Assembly (NCBI GenBank): GCA_002049455.2
Contig: KV919183.1
Location: 1-53,872 of the forward strand
Reading direction: 5' to 3'
Length of the DNA stretch: 53,872 nucleotides
Source: Porphyra umbilicalis
Taxonomy: Eukaryota; Rhodophyta; Bangiophyceae; Bangiales; Bangiaceae
Shown: piece after piece, positions 12,578-23,541 of the stretch
Numbering within the stretch: position 1 is the stretch's first letter
Layout of the letters: every line of letters begins with the position of its first letter
Made by a program: the position numbers and the translations under genes
The notes under the pieces: model-generated
Seen by the model: only the letters and a program-made list of their open reading frames with translations
What the model was told of the DNA's origin: nothing
Database searches by the model: none

Positions 12578-13569
12578 GTGATCACGCCGTCGCGCCCGGA
12601 GTCAAACGGGCAGACAGAGCGGTTCAACCGCACGATTGGGCGCATCCTCGACCACTACGTCGCCGAACACCCCAAGACGTGGGACCAGCTCCTGCCAGCG
12701 CTGACGCTGCCGTATAACACGCAGCCGCTCGCCGCGACCAAGATCTCCCCACTGGAGTTAATGAACCCCTTGGGGGTGGCCCGTTGGTCCATCAAGGACC
12801 TGACGCGGACGAGCCGGTACCCGACGACGGCGCAACGGGGCACCCACGCCGAAAAAAAGGAGCAAGCCGCGTTTCTGACGCGCTTAGTGCGCCTTATCCC
12901 ACGGGTTCAGGAGGCCCTGGCGGCGGCGCAACAGCGCTACAAGCGAAATCACGATGCACGCATCCGGCCCCAACCCACTGACCTGGACGTCGGCGGGTTT
13001 GCCTTCAAGCGGCATCACGACTACAAGGGGAGTAAGTTGGGCCACCGGGCCCAAGGCCCCTTCCGCGTCGTCCGCATCGAGGGGCCCACGGCCGTACTCG
13101 ATATCAAGGGTGAGCACCGCCGGGAGAAAATCGTGCACCTCGTGCCCGCGCCGTCAAGGCCCCCCCGCGAGCCCGTGCTGCACCCCGCCCTGGACGAGAC
13201 CGTGCGGCCCCATGGGCCCAGCCGCGACGGCCATTACTACCAAATAGACCAGATCCTCGACCACGCCGACGGCGACGACGGCCGCCTGCTATTCAAGGTG
13301 ACCTTGACCAGCTACGAAGCCGCGACCTGGAAGGATGCCTCGGTGGCCACCCAGGAGGCCGTGCGCCTGTATCTACGGCGCGCAAGCCGCCGCGGCCTCC
13401 TCCACACGGCCTCCGACCGGCCTCCTGGGGACCGGGCGGACAATGACGCGCCACCCGCGGCCGAAGCCGCCCCCGGGGGCCCCGCTAGCGCCGCCTCGGG
13501 CGGCGGGCCTTTCTCGGATGACGGCGCCGCGCCCCATCCCAAGGCGTCGAGCCCTGCTCCCGCCCTTTG
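12578..13569 (+). pseudogene. Chromovirus B pol, 3' part (IN C-terminus and chromodomain)
   Basis: This is the continuation of integrase after the insertion. It begins with ITPSRPESNGQTERFNRT, which carries the catalytic glutamate, then the conserved WDQLLPALTLPYNT region, a GPF module near 13060 (AQGPFRVV), and a degenerate chromodomain at about 13237-13385 (YYQIDQIL, then SYEAATWKDAS). In A the equivalent aromatic cage region is YWTGYPHPTW, so binding residues are probably lost in B. The tail is Pro/Ala/Gly-rich and ends with TGA at 13567-13569. The whole 3' part is open in one frame. Confidence 0.88.
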
Positions 13570-13599
13570 ACCCGTTGCGGGGGGAAGGGGGGGGGGAAG

Positions 13600-14770
13600 G
13601 GGGATGACGGGGGATGGGGCGGTGCCTCAGGCACTGCGACGGCGGGGAACAAGTGCGACACGCCGTGGGGCGGCGCCCCAGATGAGATGCGGACAACGCG
13701 TGGGTGACGCTTTGATAGGGCGACGCCCGTGGCGACGCGCCGGCGGGGGACGCGGGCGACACGCCGTGTGGCGGCACCCCAGTTGCCGATGGACGGTACG
13801 TTCAGCGACGCGCCGAGGGGGCGACGCCCGTGGCGACGCGCCGGCGCGGGACGTGGGCGGCACGCCCGAGGGGCGGCGCCCCAGATGAGATGCGGACAAC
13901 GCGTGCGCGACGCTTTGATGGTGCGACGCCCTTGGCGACGCGTCGGCGCGGGACGTGGGCGGTACGACCGAAGGCCGGCATCTCGGTGGCTGGCGGACGG
14001 CACGTTGGGCGACGCGCCAAGGGGGCGACGCCAATGGCGGCGCGCCGGCGGGGGACGTGGTTGACACGCCGTGGCGCGGGACCCCGGTTGCTGGCGGACG
14101 GAAAGTTGCGCGACGCGCCGAGGGAGCGACGCCCTTGGCGACGCGTCGACGCGGGACGTCGGCGGTACGCCCGAAGGCCGGCACCTCGGTGGCTGGCGGA
14201 CGGCACGTTGGGCGACGCGCCAAGGGAGCGACGCCGTTCGCGGCGCGCCGGCGGGGGACGTGGTTGACACGCCGTGGCGCGGCACCCCGGTTGCTGGCGG
14301 ACCGCAAGTTGCGCGACGCGCCGGCGGGGGACGTGGGCGACACGCCGTGGCGCGGCACCCCGGTGGCTGGCGGACGGCACGTTGCGCGACGCGCCGAGGG
14401 GGCGACACCCTTGGCGACGCGCCGGCGGGGGACGTGGGCGACACGCCGTGGGGCGGCACCCAGACGGCGGGTGGACGGCGCGTTGAGCGACGCGCCGATG
14501 GGGCGACGCTTGTTGCGACGCCCTGGTGCGGACGTGGGCGGCACGGCAGAATGGCGGCGCCAAAAATGGGATGCGGACAGCGCGCGGGCGCTGCGCCTCT
14601 GGGGCGACGCCCTTGGCGACGTTCCGGCGGCGGACATGGGCGACACGCCGTGGGGCGGCACCCCGGTGGCTGGCGGACGGCTCGTTTGGCGACGCGCCGA
14701 TGGGGCGACGGACTTGGCGATGCGCCGGATCAGGACGTGGGCGCCACGCCGTTGGGGGCGGCGCCTGTGG
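13600..14770. repeat. Minisatellite, about 101-bp unit, between pol B and aORF-B
   Basis: The motif CTGGCGGACGG recurs at 13990, 14091, 14193, 14294, 14367 and 14670, with degenerate copies near 13783 and 14469. The spacings are 101-102 bp, multiples of that, or one shortened 73-bp step. The unit also contains GCGACGCGCC and GGGGGACGTGG. About 11-12 diverged copies are present. Every frame is open because the DNA is GC-rich and repetitive, so the long frames here are not taken as genes. Elements A and D lack it. Confidence 0.8.
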
Positions 14771-14831
14771 CGCCGGAATCGGAGGAGCCTCGGCATCGCA
14801 AGCGGTCAACTACGAATTTACTTCCTGCTAG

Positions 14832-15540
14832 CTACGGACCCCCGTACGAGGGGTTATCGACAGGGACATCCGCCCCTTGCAGCTGGGCCCGGAGGGCCTG
14901 GTTGACCCGGGCGGCGTGCCACGTCGCGCTGGACGCCAGACCTGCCCGTACCTTGCGGGCGGCCCGGCTGTACTCTAGGAGGGCCCACCCCACCATCGCA
15001 TCAGTCAACCCCGCCCAGTTCACGACGGGATCGTAACCCCACTCCGCCCAAAGGGCCCCGCGGAGGTCGCCGGGCAGCGTCGCGCCCCACTCGGCGACGT
15101 ATGCCGCCCCGTTTTGGTAGAACGCCGAGACCGTCGCGTCCTGGGCTCCGGCCCCGTGGGCCGCACGCCCAGCTCGGGCTCCGGGGCGCGGCGCAACCCG
15201 CCGCGCATCGGGCTCCCGGGTGCGCTTCCGCCGGCGCCCGGCGGGCGGCGCCGCGGGGCGGATGCCGTCACCCTCGGGCGTGGCCCGGCGGACACCATCC
15301 GGTGCCGGCCGCATCCGCCCCGGCGAGAGCGACGCCCGCCGAGAGCGTCGGACGTCGCGTGTCCGGGTGCCAGTTCCCGCGGCGGCCGGCGTCGACGCCG
15401 GGGACGAGCCCCCGTCCGTGGGGCGGGCGCCCCGGCCACGACCACCCGCGCCATCGCCGCCATTGCGGTGGTTGGCCGCCGCGTGTGTCGGTCGTAGGCG
15501 GCCGCGCCCACCCGGGCATCACCCGAACGCCGGTCGTCAT
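14832..15540 (-). pseudogene. Antisense ORF of chromovirus B, C-terminal part (aORF-B)
   Basis: The minus-strand frame ends with TAG at 14832. Its last block, GYDPVVNWAGL with LLEYSR (about 14935-15043), matches the C-terminal block GYDPSVNWAAL with LEYDR of the antisense ORF of element A. Upstream the frame is Arg/Pro/Ala-rich, and one frame change occurs between the two open pieces (15574-15020 and 15314-14832). At 15541 the frame is cut by a hAT-like insertion and resumes at 17780 in the same phase. Function unknown. Confidence 0.6.
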
Positions 15541-15583
15541 CACGGGCTTTGGAATCAGGCATTTTTTGCGGCATTAGGATATA

Positions 15584-15913
15584 TGTGGCGGCTGATTTCA
15601 GAATCCGCGATCTAGGTGAGCTTCATCGAACGGAGATACGGCGAGTTAAAGATTGTTCGATCTAAAGTCACACGGGTCAATCCTGAGTCGCGATGCCCCT
15701 TCATGGGTGATCTGGCCAGACCTTTCCTGGTTCTGGGCTAAAGTCAGCAGAACGTCATGGATCGAGAAAATTACATCCCTGCTCTGGGATTTGATTCACT
15801 GCAGATGGCGAAGGCGGCGTTCGACAGTTCGTGACGAGACGATTCTTGAGGTCTGAATAGGTCATAAATGTTGACAGCCCCATAGATCGCGGACTCTAAA
15901 ATCAGCCGCCACA
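15584..15913. mobile_element. Tc1/mariner-like MITE nested in the hAT-like element
   Basis: Terminal inverted repeats of about 35 bp begin TGTGGCGGCTGATTT at 15584 and end with the complement at 15913. The arms match through TCCGCGATCTA with few mismatches. TA dinucleotides flank both ends (15582-15583 and 15914-15915), as expected for Tc1/mariner. About 330 bp with no coding capacity. Confidence 0.78.
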
Positions 15914-15962
15914 TATTCCACATCCCCTGACATGCACTCTGGATTGACTATTTGACAAAGAT

Positions 15963-16050
15963 AACTATCCGAAATCGGATCTTGCTGGGCCAGATAGAGT
16001 AAGGATTAATATAATAATCGGATACTCAAGTAGTGCGATTTCGGATAGTT
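15963..16050. repeat. Small fold-back repeat
   Basis: ACTATCCGAAATCG at 15963-15976 is followed by its complement CGATTTCGGATAGT at 16037-16050. The stem is 14 bp around a loop of about 60 bp of AT-rich sequence. It lies inside the hAT-like insertion. Confidence 0.6.
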
Positions 16051-16994
16051 CGGGTACATTGATTGAATATATTCTCTTGGATGATGGATCTGGACAATTA
16101 GTAAAATTCTTGAAAGAAGATGTATCACCAGGCACAACCTTTCGTTTGCTGTAACTAGGCGCTTCTAATAAAAAGCATTTATTGCGATAAACAGCCGTCA
16201 GAAATTCTGGGTGTTGGACTTGATTTCGATTATGAAGCTGTCCTGGTCAGTGGGGATGTTGAGAATCTCGTGTGCTCACGAGGGGGCGACCGTTCGGGTT
16301 TGCGCGCGGGCCGTTGACAACAAGTCAAACGGGTTCAGACACGGGACAGACCCGTTCGGACGTTCTCCGGCAAAATCGCCGGTTGGCGCCGCCAGATGAT
16401 GGCCGGTAAACTGGGTGGGAAGGCATCCCCAAGCGACAGCAATGCGGCGCGGAATCTGTGAGCCGGATCCAGGAAGGTCGTAAGAGCAAACCTAGCAATG
16501 ATGGACTAACAAAATGTGTTTCTTTTGTTCGTGCAACGTGTCTATATTCGCTTATTGGTCCACGAACCACGCTCTCGTCAATGTAACGGTGCCCTAAGGA
16601 GCAGGATTCACCACAATGAATTTAGATACCTACATCTCGGTCCGATAGTTCCGGTGACATAATAGAGGGCGCATGTTCTATTCGAAGGCAACATACGGCA
16701 CGCCCTCCCTATTCTGGACAAGGACTACCCTGGACGTCCGCTCATTGGCCGGATATCGAAATGACATAGGTCGAACACGTGTCCCACGACGACCAAACCC
16801 GTTGATCAACGACCGCGAACCGATCGCGGGCCACTCCGACGAGGCCCGACACAGATCGCCGATTCCATCCTGTCTGAGGGGGGGGGCGGTGCAACTGCAT
16901 CCACGACGTCTCTGAAAGCCCTACAAAACCGACTGGTCAGCCTAAACCGCATTAGAAGAGAAGCTGTGCTTCTCAAGACCAGAGGGGGCGACCC

Positions 16995-17330
16995 TCAGCT
17001 GGCTTCGTGCAAAGTTGCAGGTAGATCGCATGATGTACGCGAGAGCTGTAGACGGGCCAACATGGAAGAAAAGACCGCCTCCACGGCATTTTCCAGCCAT
17101 GAAGTTCCCAGCCTTGTGCCAGCCCTCACCACCCGTGCAACACGTTTGGGTGCACACAATCCCGTCTGTGATTCTGGCATGTGTGATTGGCTGACAGGGC
17201 GTCCTGGCCCTGCACGGTGGCAGCCTGTGGAGCTGCCATGTATCACTCAATCGACGTTTACGCCGACGATCTCCCACTTTTGGTCAAACTTGTGCTTCGT
17301 GTCTGCTTTTGAGTCAGTCGATCGCTGCCT
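16995..17330 (-). pseudogene. Possible transposase-like remnant
   Basis: On the minus strand the sequence reads HGSSTGCHRA near 17235-17205, and about 30 bp here are nearly identical, in opposite orientation, to 40814-40845, where the other copy reads YDNHLTHGSTPGCHRA. The second copy resembles the DNH..H region of DDE transposases of the pogo/Tigger type. The copy here has a TGA just upstream. It may be decayed coding DNA of the hAT-like host element or a separate repeat. The family call is tentative. Confidence 0.3.
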
Positions 17331-17779
17331 TTCGTCGGCCTGTCGACCGCAATCTGCAGCGGACCTCGTGGATCACGCCTCGCTGGTGGCTCCAAGATTC
17401 TTCGGACGGTTTACTCCAAGGGATGGGCCACGAACCGCCCACCAACAAAGAGGACTATCGATGATAAAGTAGCCCTGTCAGGAGTAACTCTATTGCGCAT
17501 ATCGCACATTTTAGGAGCCTACAATAGGCGGCCTGTGAGGGGGCGCCACGTCGCAAGCCCAATTGATATTTTAAAGATAGTCCTTTGACATTGCTAGGTT
17601 TGCTCTAAGTCGATTCAGATTATATTTTATCTTGCCTTCGGAGAGTCATTTAGGCTCAGTATATCCGGCGGTAGATGAGCAGAGTACGATATGAATACGC
17701 GGCTACGGCACGGATTATGGATTATTACGAGTATAGTGTGCGGATATGTCTGGCTCTACTTTATCCACCTCAGGCCCTG

Positions 17780-19166
17780 GTCGTCATCGCCACGGTCGCG
17801 GCCTGACCCGAACGCGGGGTCCGCGGCGCGGCGACGATCGCCGGACTCGTATCGGCGCCCATCGCCATCACGAAGGCCCGGCTGGGATGCGTAGCCGCGC
17901 TCCGCACCCCGGCGGACGGCGTCGGCACGCGCACCGACGCCGTCATCCCCAGCCGACCGGCCCCAGCCGCCACCGTGGCGGTCGTCATGCCAACCCTGGG
18001 AACCGCCGCCATACGGACCGCCGTCGCCGTGCGACTCGCGGCCCCAGCCGCCGTGACGGTCGCTATGGTCGCCCCTCGACACGGGGTCGCCCGCGGTTTC
18101 CGGGTATGGATTGCCTTCGCCATGCGACCAATGGCCCCAGTGGGCGCCGCCGCCGCCGTCGCCTGCCGGCCGGCCCCATCCGCCGTCGTGGCGGTCACTC
18201 GGCCAACCTTGGGACCCGCCACCGGACGGATCGCCGTCGCCACGCGACACGCGGTCCCAGCCATCGAGGCGGTCGGCGCGCTGCTGTTCACAATGGCCGC
18301 CGTCCGCGAATGTACCTCGGGTCGTCGGGTAGCCGGCACCCGGCACCACGACGGGCGCCCCCAATGCCGTGCTGCCGGGGGACGCTGGCCCCCCGTCGTC
18401 GGTCGTCCCGACAGCGCTTCCGCCCCCGGGGTCGGACCGCTGCGACTCGCCGCCGCGGGTGGCGAAGGCAGCGCCCCGCGCAGCGGCCGTGTCGACGGCG
18501 GCACCCCACGAGGACGAGGCAGGTGCGCCCCAGTGGCTACCACCCAAGCGACGGGCCGCGGGCGACGAGGGCGACGCGTCGCCATAGCCACCCTCGTCCA
18601 CGTCGACGTAGGGTAGCTCGACGGGAAACGCCGCACGCAACGCCCGCTCGGTACAGCCGAGCCCGATCGGAGTGCCGGCTCGCGGTAGGACCCCAATCCA
18701 ATGGCGCTCGGCGCTCAACAATGTCTCCCGGTGGGCGTATGGAATGAGCGGGGGCTCCTTCTCCTGCGACGCGTACGGCAGCCGCCGGCGAACGGCGCCC
18801 CACGGGACGTGTGGCCACGCCGCCATCAAGAGGCGCAACGTCGCCTCCTTGGGGGCATCCCCTTGCGCCAACACGATCGGACCGAAGCGGTCGACCGCTT
18901 ACCGGGGCAAGGGCGGTGGCCGGAACAAGCGGCGGTCGCGCTCGTAGGTGGCGGGCGACGCGCTGACCATGGCGCAGGCCACCGCCAAGCGGGCCACGCC
19001 AAGGAGGGGGTCCCGCGTGGCCGTGGCTAGGCGATGCGCCAAGTGCGCGAACACGCGCGGAAGGTACCACGGCAGCAGCCGCGGCGCGGCAAAGACGACG
19101 TCCCAATCGGACGGCGCGGGCGGCAGAAGAAAGGCCCGGTCGGCGCCATCCCGCACGGACAGGTGC
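17780..19166 (-). pseudogene. Antisense ORF of chromovirus B, middle part (aORF-B)
   Basis: The minus-strand frame is open from about 19166 down to a TAA near 18899, then from there to 17780 in the same frame. It contains APRLLPW near 19070, an FRPPPLP stretch, IVLAQGD at about 18862, and VPWGAVRRRLPYA near 18785-18823. These match the middle blocks of the antisense ORF of A (TPRLL, FEPSP, VLAPGD, VPWEAAHDRLPY) in order and spacing. The lower part (18500-17780) is Gly/Asp/Arg-rich low complexity. A hAT-like element cuts the low end and a long-TIR element cuts the high end. Unknown function. Confidence 0.6.
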
Positions 19167-21075
19167 ATCGTCGGCGGTCCTGCCCACGCGCTTGCTTGGT
19201 TACTTCGCGTCGATTCGAGGGCGACACTTCGTGGCGACTCAGCTGATTCGCGTCCTAAAGCTTGGAATGGCAGGTCGGCGATCTGGCGACACAATAAATT
19301 TCTGGGGGCAGGCCCGGTACATGACCAAGACAAGGAGAATGATGTGCGTGCGGCCAAGTCCCATGCAAAGCGTGCACTGAAAGACAACTTATTGACATCT
19401 GTGGGAACGGCCACGCTCACAAGCTACTCAGACGACATCACTGTCAGCAAGAGATCCTAAGGCAGACATCTGCCTCGTCTTCGCGGCCGTCTTCGATCAA
19501 GATGCAAGGCCTTGTGCGCATCGCGAGCAGTCTTGCCTGTGAACTCGGCCTCTGATTGGCGGGTGCCGCCCTGCGGTGACAGTACTAGAGACACTGACGC
19601 GGACAGTGTTGCTGCCCTGGGGCGACGTGTTTTTAAACGATTTTCATTGGATAAGGGCCGTGCCCACATTGTTCTGCTCGTGCAGCTGTGTTTATTCAGC
19701 AGTATGATTGGTTGGCGGTGGCCTGCTCCCACAGGAATCCCCCGAGATCTCTTGGGGGGGTGCGGGAGAGGCTCCAACCGCCGCGGCCGCCGGCCGCGAA
19801 AGACGCAAAAGGCGGCCAGCGCTCATCCCCCGCCACCGCCGCCCGCACGTTGGCATCAACTCCGGTAGTGGCCGTGGCGGTGGCGGCGGTGATGGTGGTG
19901 GCTGTGGCTTCGACGGGGGCGGTGGCGGCCGGGGGAGGGGGGGGGGGCGGGGGCGGCGGGGCGAAGGCAGTGGCGCCCGCTGTCGGCCGCGGTCACGGGG
20001 GGGAGCGGCGGGGAGGCGGCGGGCGGACACCGACGGGGGCAGCGGCGGCGCCCGGCCGTCGCCCTCTGCCGGCCACCTGGGCGCTTCTCCCGTGCCGCCC
20101 CTGTCCTCCGACATCCCCCCCCGGCGGGCGCCCCCGACGCGCTCTTCACTTCGCTCTCCGACATAGCCAGCCGCTGCCTGTTGGGGCTGGCCACGGCGCC
20201 GCTGTCGCCGCCCGCACCCTCGCCGCGCCCGTCGCCGTCGCCGTCGCCGCCGCCGCCGCCGCTGCCGACCGGTGCGGCGCGCCGTCCCGCCGGCGGCGGC
20301 GTCGACAGCAGCTTCCGCAGCCTTCCTGTGCTCCCGTTCACCACGGGGGCGGCCACAGCGCCGCTGGCGGTCGCGCCGACCCGCGACGGCCGGCGGCGGC
20401 GGCCGGCGCGAGTCGAGGCGTCCCGCACGCTGCCTGCGGCGGCGCGCAGATGGCACGCGCCGCCCGCGACTGCCGCCGCAGCAGACGGCGGCGGCAGCGG
20501 GGGGATGCCGTCGGGCGAGCGCCACCGGCCTCCGCCCCACCTGCGCTTGCCGGCGTCTGCGACGCCCGCCGCCGCGGTGGGCGACGCAGCCTTTCCGCCG
20601 CGACGCCGCGGCAGCGCCGACGCGGGGCCGCGGCAGCGCGCGGGGCGGCCGCGCGTCGACGCAGCCGCCGCCAACTGGCGGCGGGAGCGGCGGCGGCCGT
20701 GGCGGTCGCCCCGCCGGCGGCCGCCTTCGGCGCCGCTCGCCGACGCGCTCGCGGCGGCAGACGCGGCAGAGGCCCCGCCGGCGGGTGTGGGCGCGGCCGC
20801 GCCCGCGACCGACGCGCCCTGCCGCGCCGCCGCCGCCGCCGAAGGCCACCGCGGCGTCGCCCGACGGGTCGGCGGCGCTGACGGGGGGGCGGGCCGCACC
20901 GGCGGTGGGCACGGGCCGCCTCGCGGCGCCGTTGCCCGCGTCGGCGCCGCTGCGGCGGCGGCTGCCCGTGGCCAAGGCGCCGCCGACGGCGGCGCAGGCG
21001 GTGGCCGACGGGCACGCGGCGGCGGGGCTTGTGGCGGCGGGCGGCGGCGGCGGCGGTGTTGGCGCGGCGGCCGAC

Positions 21076-21109
<34 letters not shown>

Positions 21110-21966
21110 TGGAGGCAGACGGCGGCGGCGCGGCGGCGGCCGACGGCGGCGCCGACGCGGCGGCGGCCGGTGACGCGCCTTGCCCCCACGAGGTGGCGGA
21201 TGCCCCCTCCCCCGCTCCCGCGGCCGGCCGTCTGCCGGCCGACGCACTGCGGAACGCCTGGGACGGGTGGACGGCGGCGGCAACAGCCAACCACAACGCC
21301 GCCGCGGGCTCCGCCGCCGCCGGTGCTGACGGCCCCGCCGCCGCCTCCCCCCCGCCGTCCAGGCGCTCGTCGCCTACGTGCAGGCCGCCGGGGGGGGGAC
21401 GCGGTGCTCGCCGCCCACGTGGCGATTTTGGCCCACCGCTACGGCGCGGGAGCGGCGCAGCTGGGGGGGGGCCTCGACGTGCGCGCTCTGCTGCGGGGGC
21501 GCCGCGCCTACGCGGCGGCGCGGTCGGCGGCGGCTGGGGGGGGGGGGGGGACCCCCGCCGGGGGTTGCGGCCCGCCGACGCGGCGGGCCGCAGGGGGGGG
21601 GCGCGGGGGCGGCCGCCACTGCGGCCGCGGCGGCAGCGGCGTTGCGTGGTCGACAATGTCATTTGACTAATATAGTTGGTCGCGTGTCAGTCATTGATTA
21701 GCACTAAATTGGATTAACAAATCTGCATCAGCTAAATAGTACTGAAACAGATGCCCAAAATCAGTGGTAAATATGTTCTGCAGATTATGCCTGAAACCGG
21801 ACAAACCGGTTAGCTATCCGTTTGCTTGGGTGTCCCCTTGGATCCACCGTATGACTCTCTTTGTAGCCCCCGTTGGCGACTTCTTGGCGACACAGCTCGC
21901 GCCTGTGTCGCCTCGAAGTCACCAAGAAGTAACTCGAAAAAGCGAGTGGGAAGAACCGCCGACGAT
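19167..21966. mobile_element. Long-TIR DNA element (Pack-MULE-like) in aORF-B
   Basis: About 60 bp at 19167-19227 are repeated in inverse orientation at 21906-21966 with roughly three quarters identity. Both arms carry TCGTCGGCGGT, CCCAC, CGCTT, GTTACTTC, TTCGAGG and CGACAC in order. The 2.8-kb body separates two parts of the antisense ORF of B: RAGHGAIV ends at the right edge and the next block resumes left of the left edge. Long terminal repeats around a GC-rich interior resemble Pack-MULEs, which carry captured host fragments. No transposase and no clear target duplication are visible, so the superfamily is uncertain. Confidence 0.55.
19730..21655. other. Very GC-rich insert inside the long-TIR element
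   Basis: This block is rich in GGC/GCC runs (for example 21040-21115) and homopolymers of G. Long frames exist on both strands in several phases, so most are composition artefacts. One plus-strand stretch near 21400-21530 reads as a plausible globular helix (DAVLAAHVAILAHRYGAG) and another near 21240 reads PADALRNAWDGW, which could be pieces of a captured gene. The source gene is not recognised. Confidence 0.4.
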
Positions 21967-23496
21967 CGCGCCGTGCCCGGCACGAAGCACGGGCGCCAAC
22001 CGCGCCGTCATGCGGGCGTCCCGCTCGTTGGCCCAGTCGTCCCCGGCCCCCAGAACGGACGTCAGGAGGGGCTCCTTCCCCACCCAGTCCTCCAACCCGA
22101 CGTCGGCGTCGCCCCACGTCGTGGGAGCCAATGTCGGAAGTCGACGGCGGAGCTCTGTTAACCAGGCGTACCCGGCGGCGCCGTCGACATAGAAGAGCTC
22201 CGTCACGTAGAACATCGGCTCCGGCAAGAATACGGCCACCTCGGTGACCCGGAGCAGCCGGAGGAAGTACTCGGCGGCCGTCGCCCGGGCGAGCCCGGCA
22301 AGGGCCGAGAGGATGTTGGGCGCGACGCCCGAGTCGGCGTAACCGGCCGCCTCACCGACGGCTAACATGCGGGCCCACGCGGCGTCAATGGCCGCGACAT
22401 CGTTGGGCCCCGGCATTACGCCGCCGCAAGCCGCCCGCACCGTGGGCCACGGACTCTCGGTATCGAAGCCGCACGCCTCCGCGACTTCCACCGCCATCCC
22501 CGCCGGAATGGGCGCCGGCGAGGCCGGCGGCGACGAGCGGACCGGCGACGGGGGGACAGGGTCCCGCAAACCGGGCGGCGTCGGCCGTCGCGGCCGCCGG
22601 GTCGGCACCAAATGGTCGCGATCCGGCCGCCGCGCCCACCCGTGCCGTCGCACTATCTCAGCGGCAAGCGCCGGGATCGAGGGGCGCGACACCGCCGCGG
22701 CCGCCGCCGGCGCCGCTGCAGGCGCGGCCGCCGGCACCGCCGCTGGAGCCGCCACCGGCGCCGACACTGGCGCAACTGCCGAGGCAGCCGCCGGCGCTGC
22801 CGCCAAACCAGCAGCCGCGGCCTCACGCGCCGCCGCCTCGGCCGCCCAGCGCCGCCGGTGGAACTCCGACAGTGGCGCGGGAGTCAGCCCTCCCCGCGAC
22901 GTCGGCGGCGGGGACGGCGAGCGCGACGGCGGCGGCGGCGCCGGCACCGAGACGCGGGAGCGCCACCCCGACATGCTCAGGACGCCACGGGACGCCGCAA
23001 ACGCCGCCGTCGCCGCGCCGCGGGGAAGCCCTCCCGTCCCCGCGGACACCGACCCGACGGGGGCGCCTCGGTGCGCCCCCGTCGCCGCCGCCGCCGCCTG
23101 CACCAGACTCGCCGGCCCCATCGACGCCGCCGCCGCCGTCGCGGGGCGGCCGGCAACCCGAGCGGGCGTCGCCGCGGTCGCGGCCGCCTTGGCGGGGAGG
23201 CGTGCCATCGGCCGCTGTGGATGGCGGCTGCTGGGGAGAAGGTGATGTACCACCACCCGGAGGGGGGTAACACTGGCGGTGAGCGGGCGCGGCGCGGAAT
23301 GCGCAAGCGGGCCCGGCCCGCGGCGCGGGAGGCGCAAGCGGGCCCGGCAGCCGCGGGCAACACGGCTCACCCGCTGGTACCGGGCGCGGGACGGACGGCA
23401 CACCGGCTGGGCGCGCGCCGCGCGACCAGCCACGCCGGGCCCGCCAGTGGGAGGCGGGCGTGGAAGGCTGCCGGCGCCCCCGTGTGGCCGCACCAC
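21967..23496 (-). pseudogene. Antisense ORF of chromovirus B, N-terminal part (aORF-B)
   Basis: This continuous minus-strand frame begins about 50 bp inside the B 3' LTR-like segment. The N-terminal 300 residues are Ala/Pro/Arg-rich low complexity, with AP-rich repeats near 22680-22800. A globular block follows: SPWPTV, AAGYADSG near 22340, EYFLRLLR near 22265, VAVFLPEP, FYVDGAAGYAW and a RAGHGAIV ending at the long-TIR element. It aligns with the antisense ORF of A (WPLV, AAGY, LLVPHP, FVAGDEEY, EPLL, RAGHGAI). This is the best preserved copy of the first domain. The function is not recognised. Confidence 0.65.
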
Positions 23497-23541
23497 GGGC
23501 CGCCACGTCAGAGCGGGGCGTGTGGCCCAGATTCCCCCTCG

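Larger units (their letters stand above)
15541..17779. mobile_element. hAT-like insertion in aORF-B
   Basis: A 2239-bp AT-richer block is bordered by a perfect 8-bp duplication, GTCGTCAT, at 15533-15540 and 17780-17787. The left end reads CACGGGCTTTGG and the complement of the right end CAGGGCCTGAGG, short imperfect terminal repeats of hAT type. The right end shares sequence with the right end of the insertion at 11729-12577 (ACGAGTAT, TGTGCGGATAT, TTATCC). Insertion plus one duplication copy is 2247 bp, exactly 749 codons, so the antisense host frame is unchanged across it. It contains a nested MITE, a small fold-back and a transposase-like remnant. Confidence 0.8.

Noticed and set aside
1..13569. 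Bacterial retron or group II intron for the RT sequences
   Set aside because: Protease, RNase H, integrase and chromodomain order, with LTRs, is that of Ty3/gypsy.
13600..14800. Long frames on both strands of the 101-bp repeat array
   Set aside because: They are open because the repeat is GC-rich and periodic; all phases are similarly open and none has a domain.
19730..21655. Frames of up to 650 codons on the minus strand and 460 on the plus strand
   Set aside because: Overlapping long frames in all phases of GGC/GCC-rich DNA are expected without selection; no motif supports any one as a full gene.
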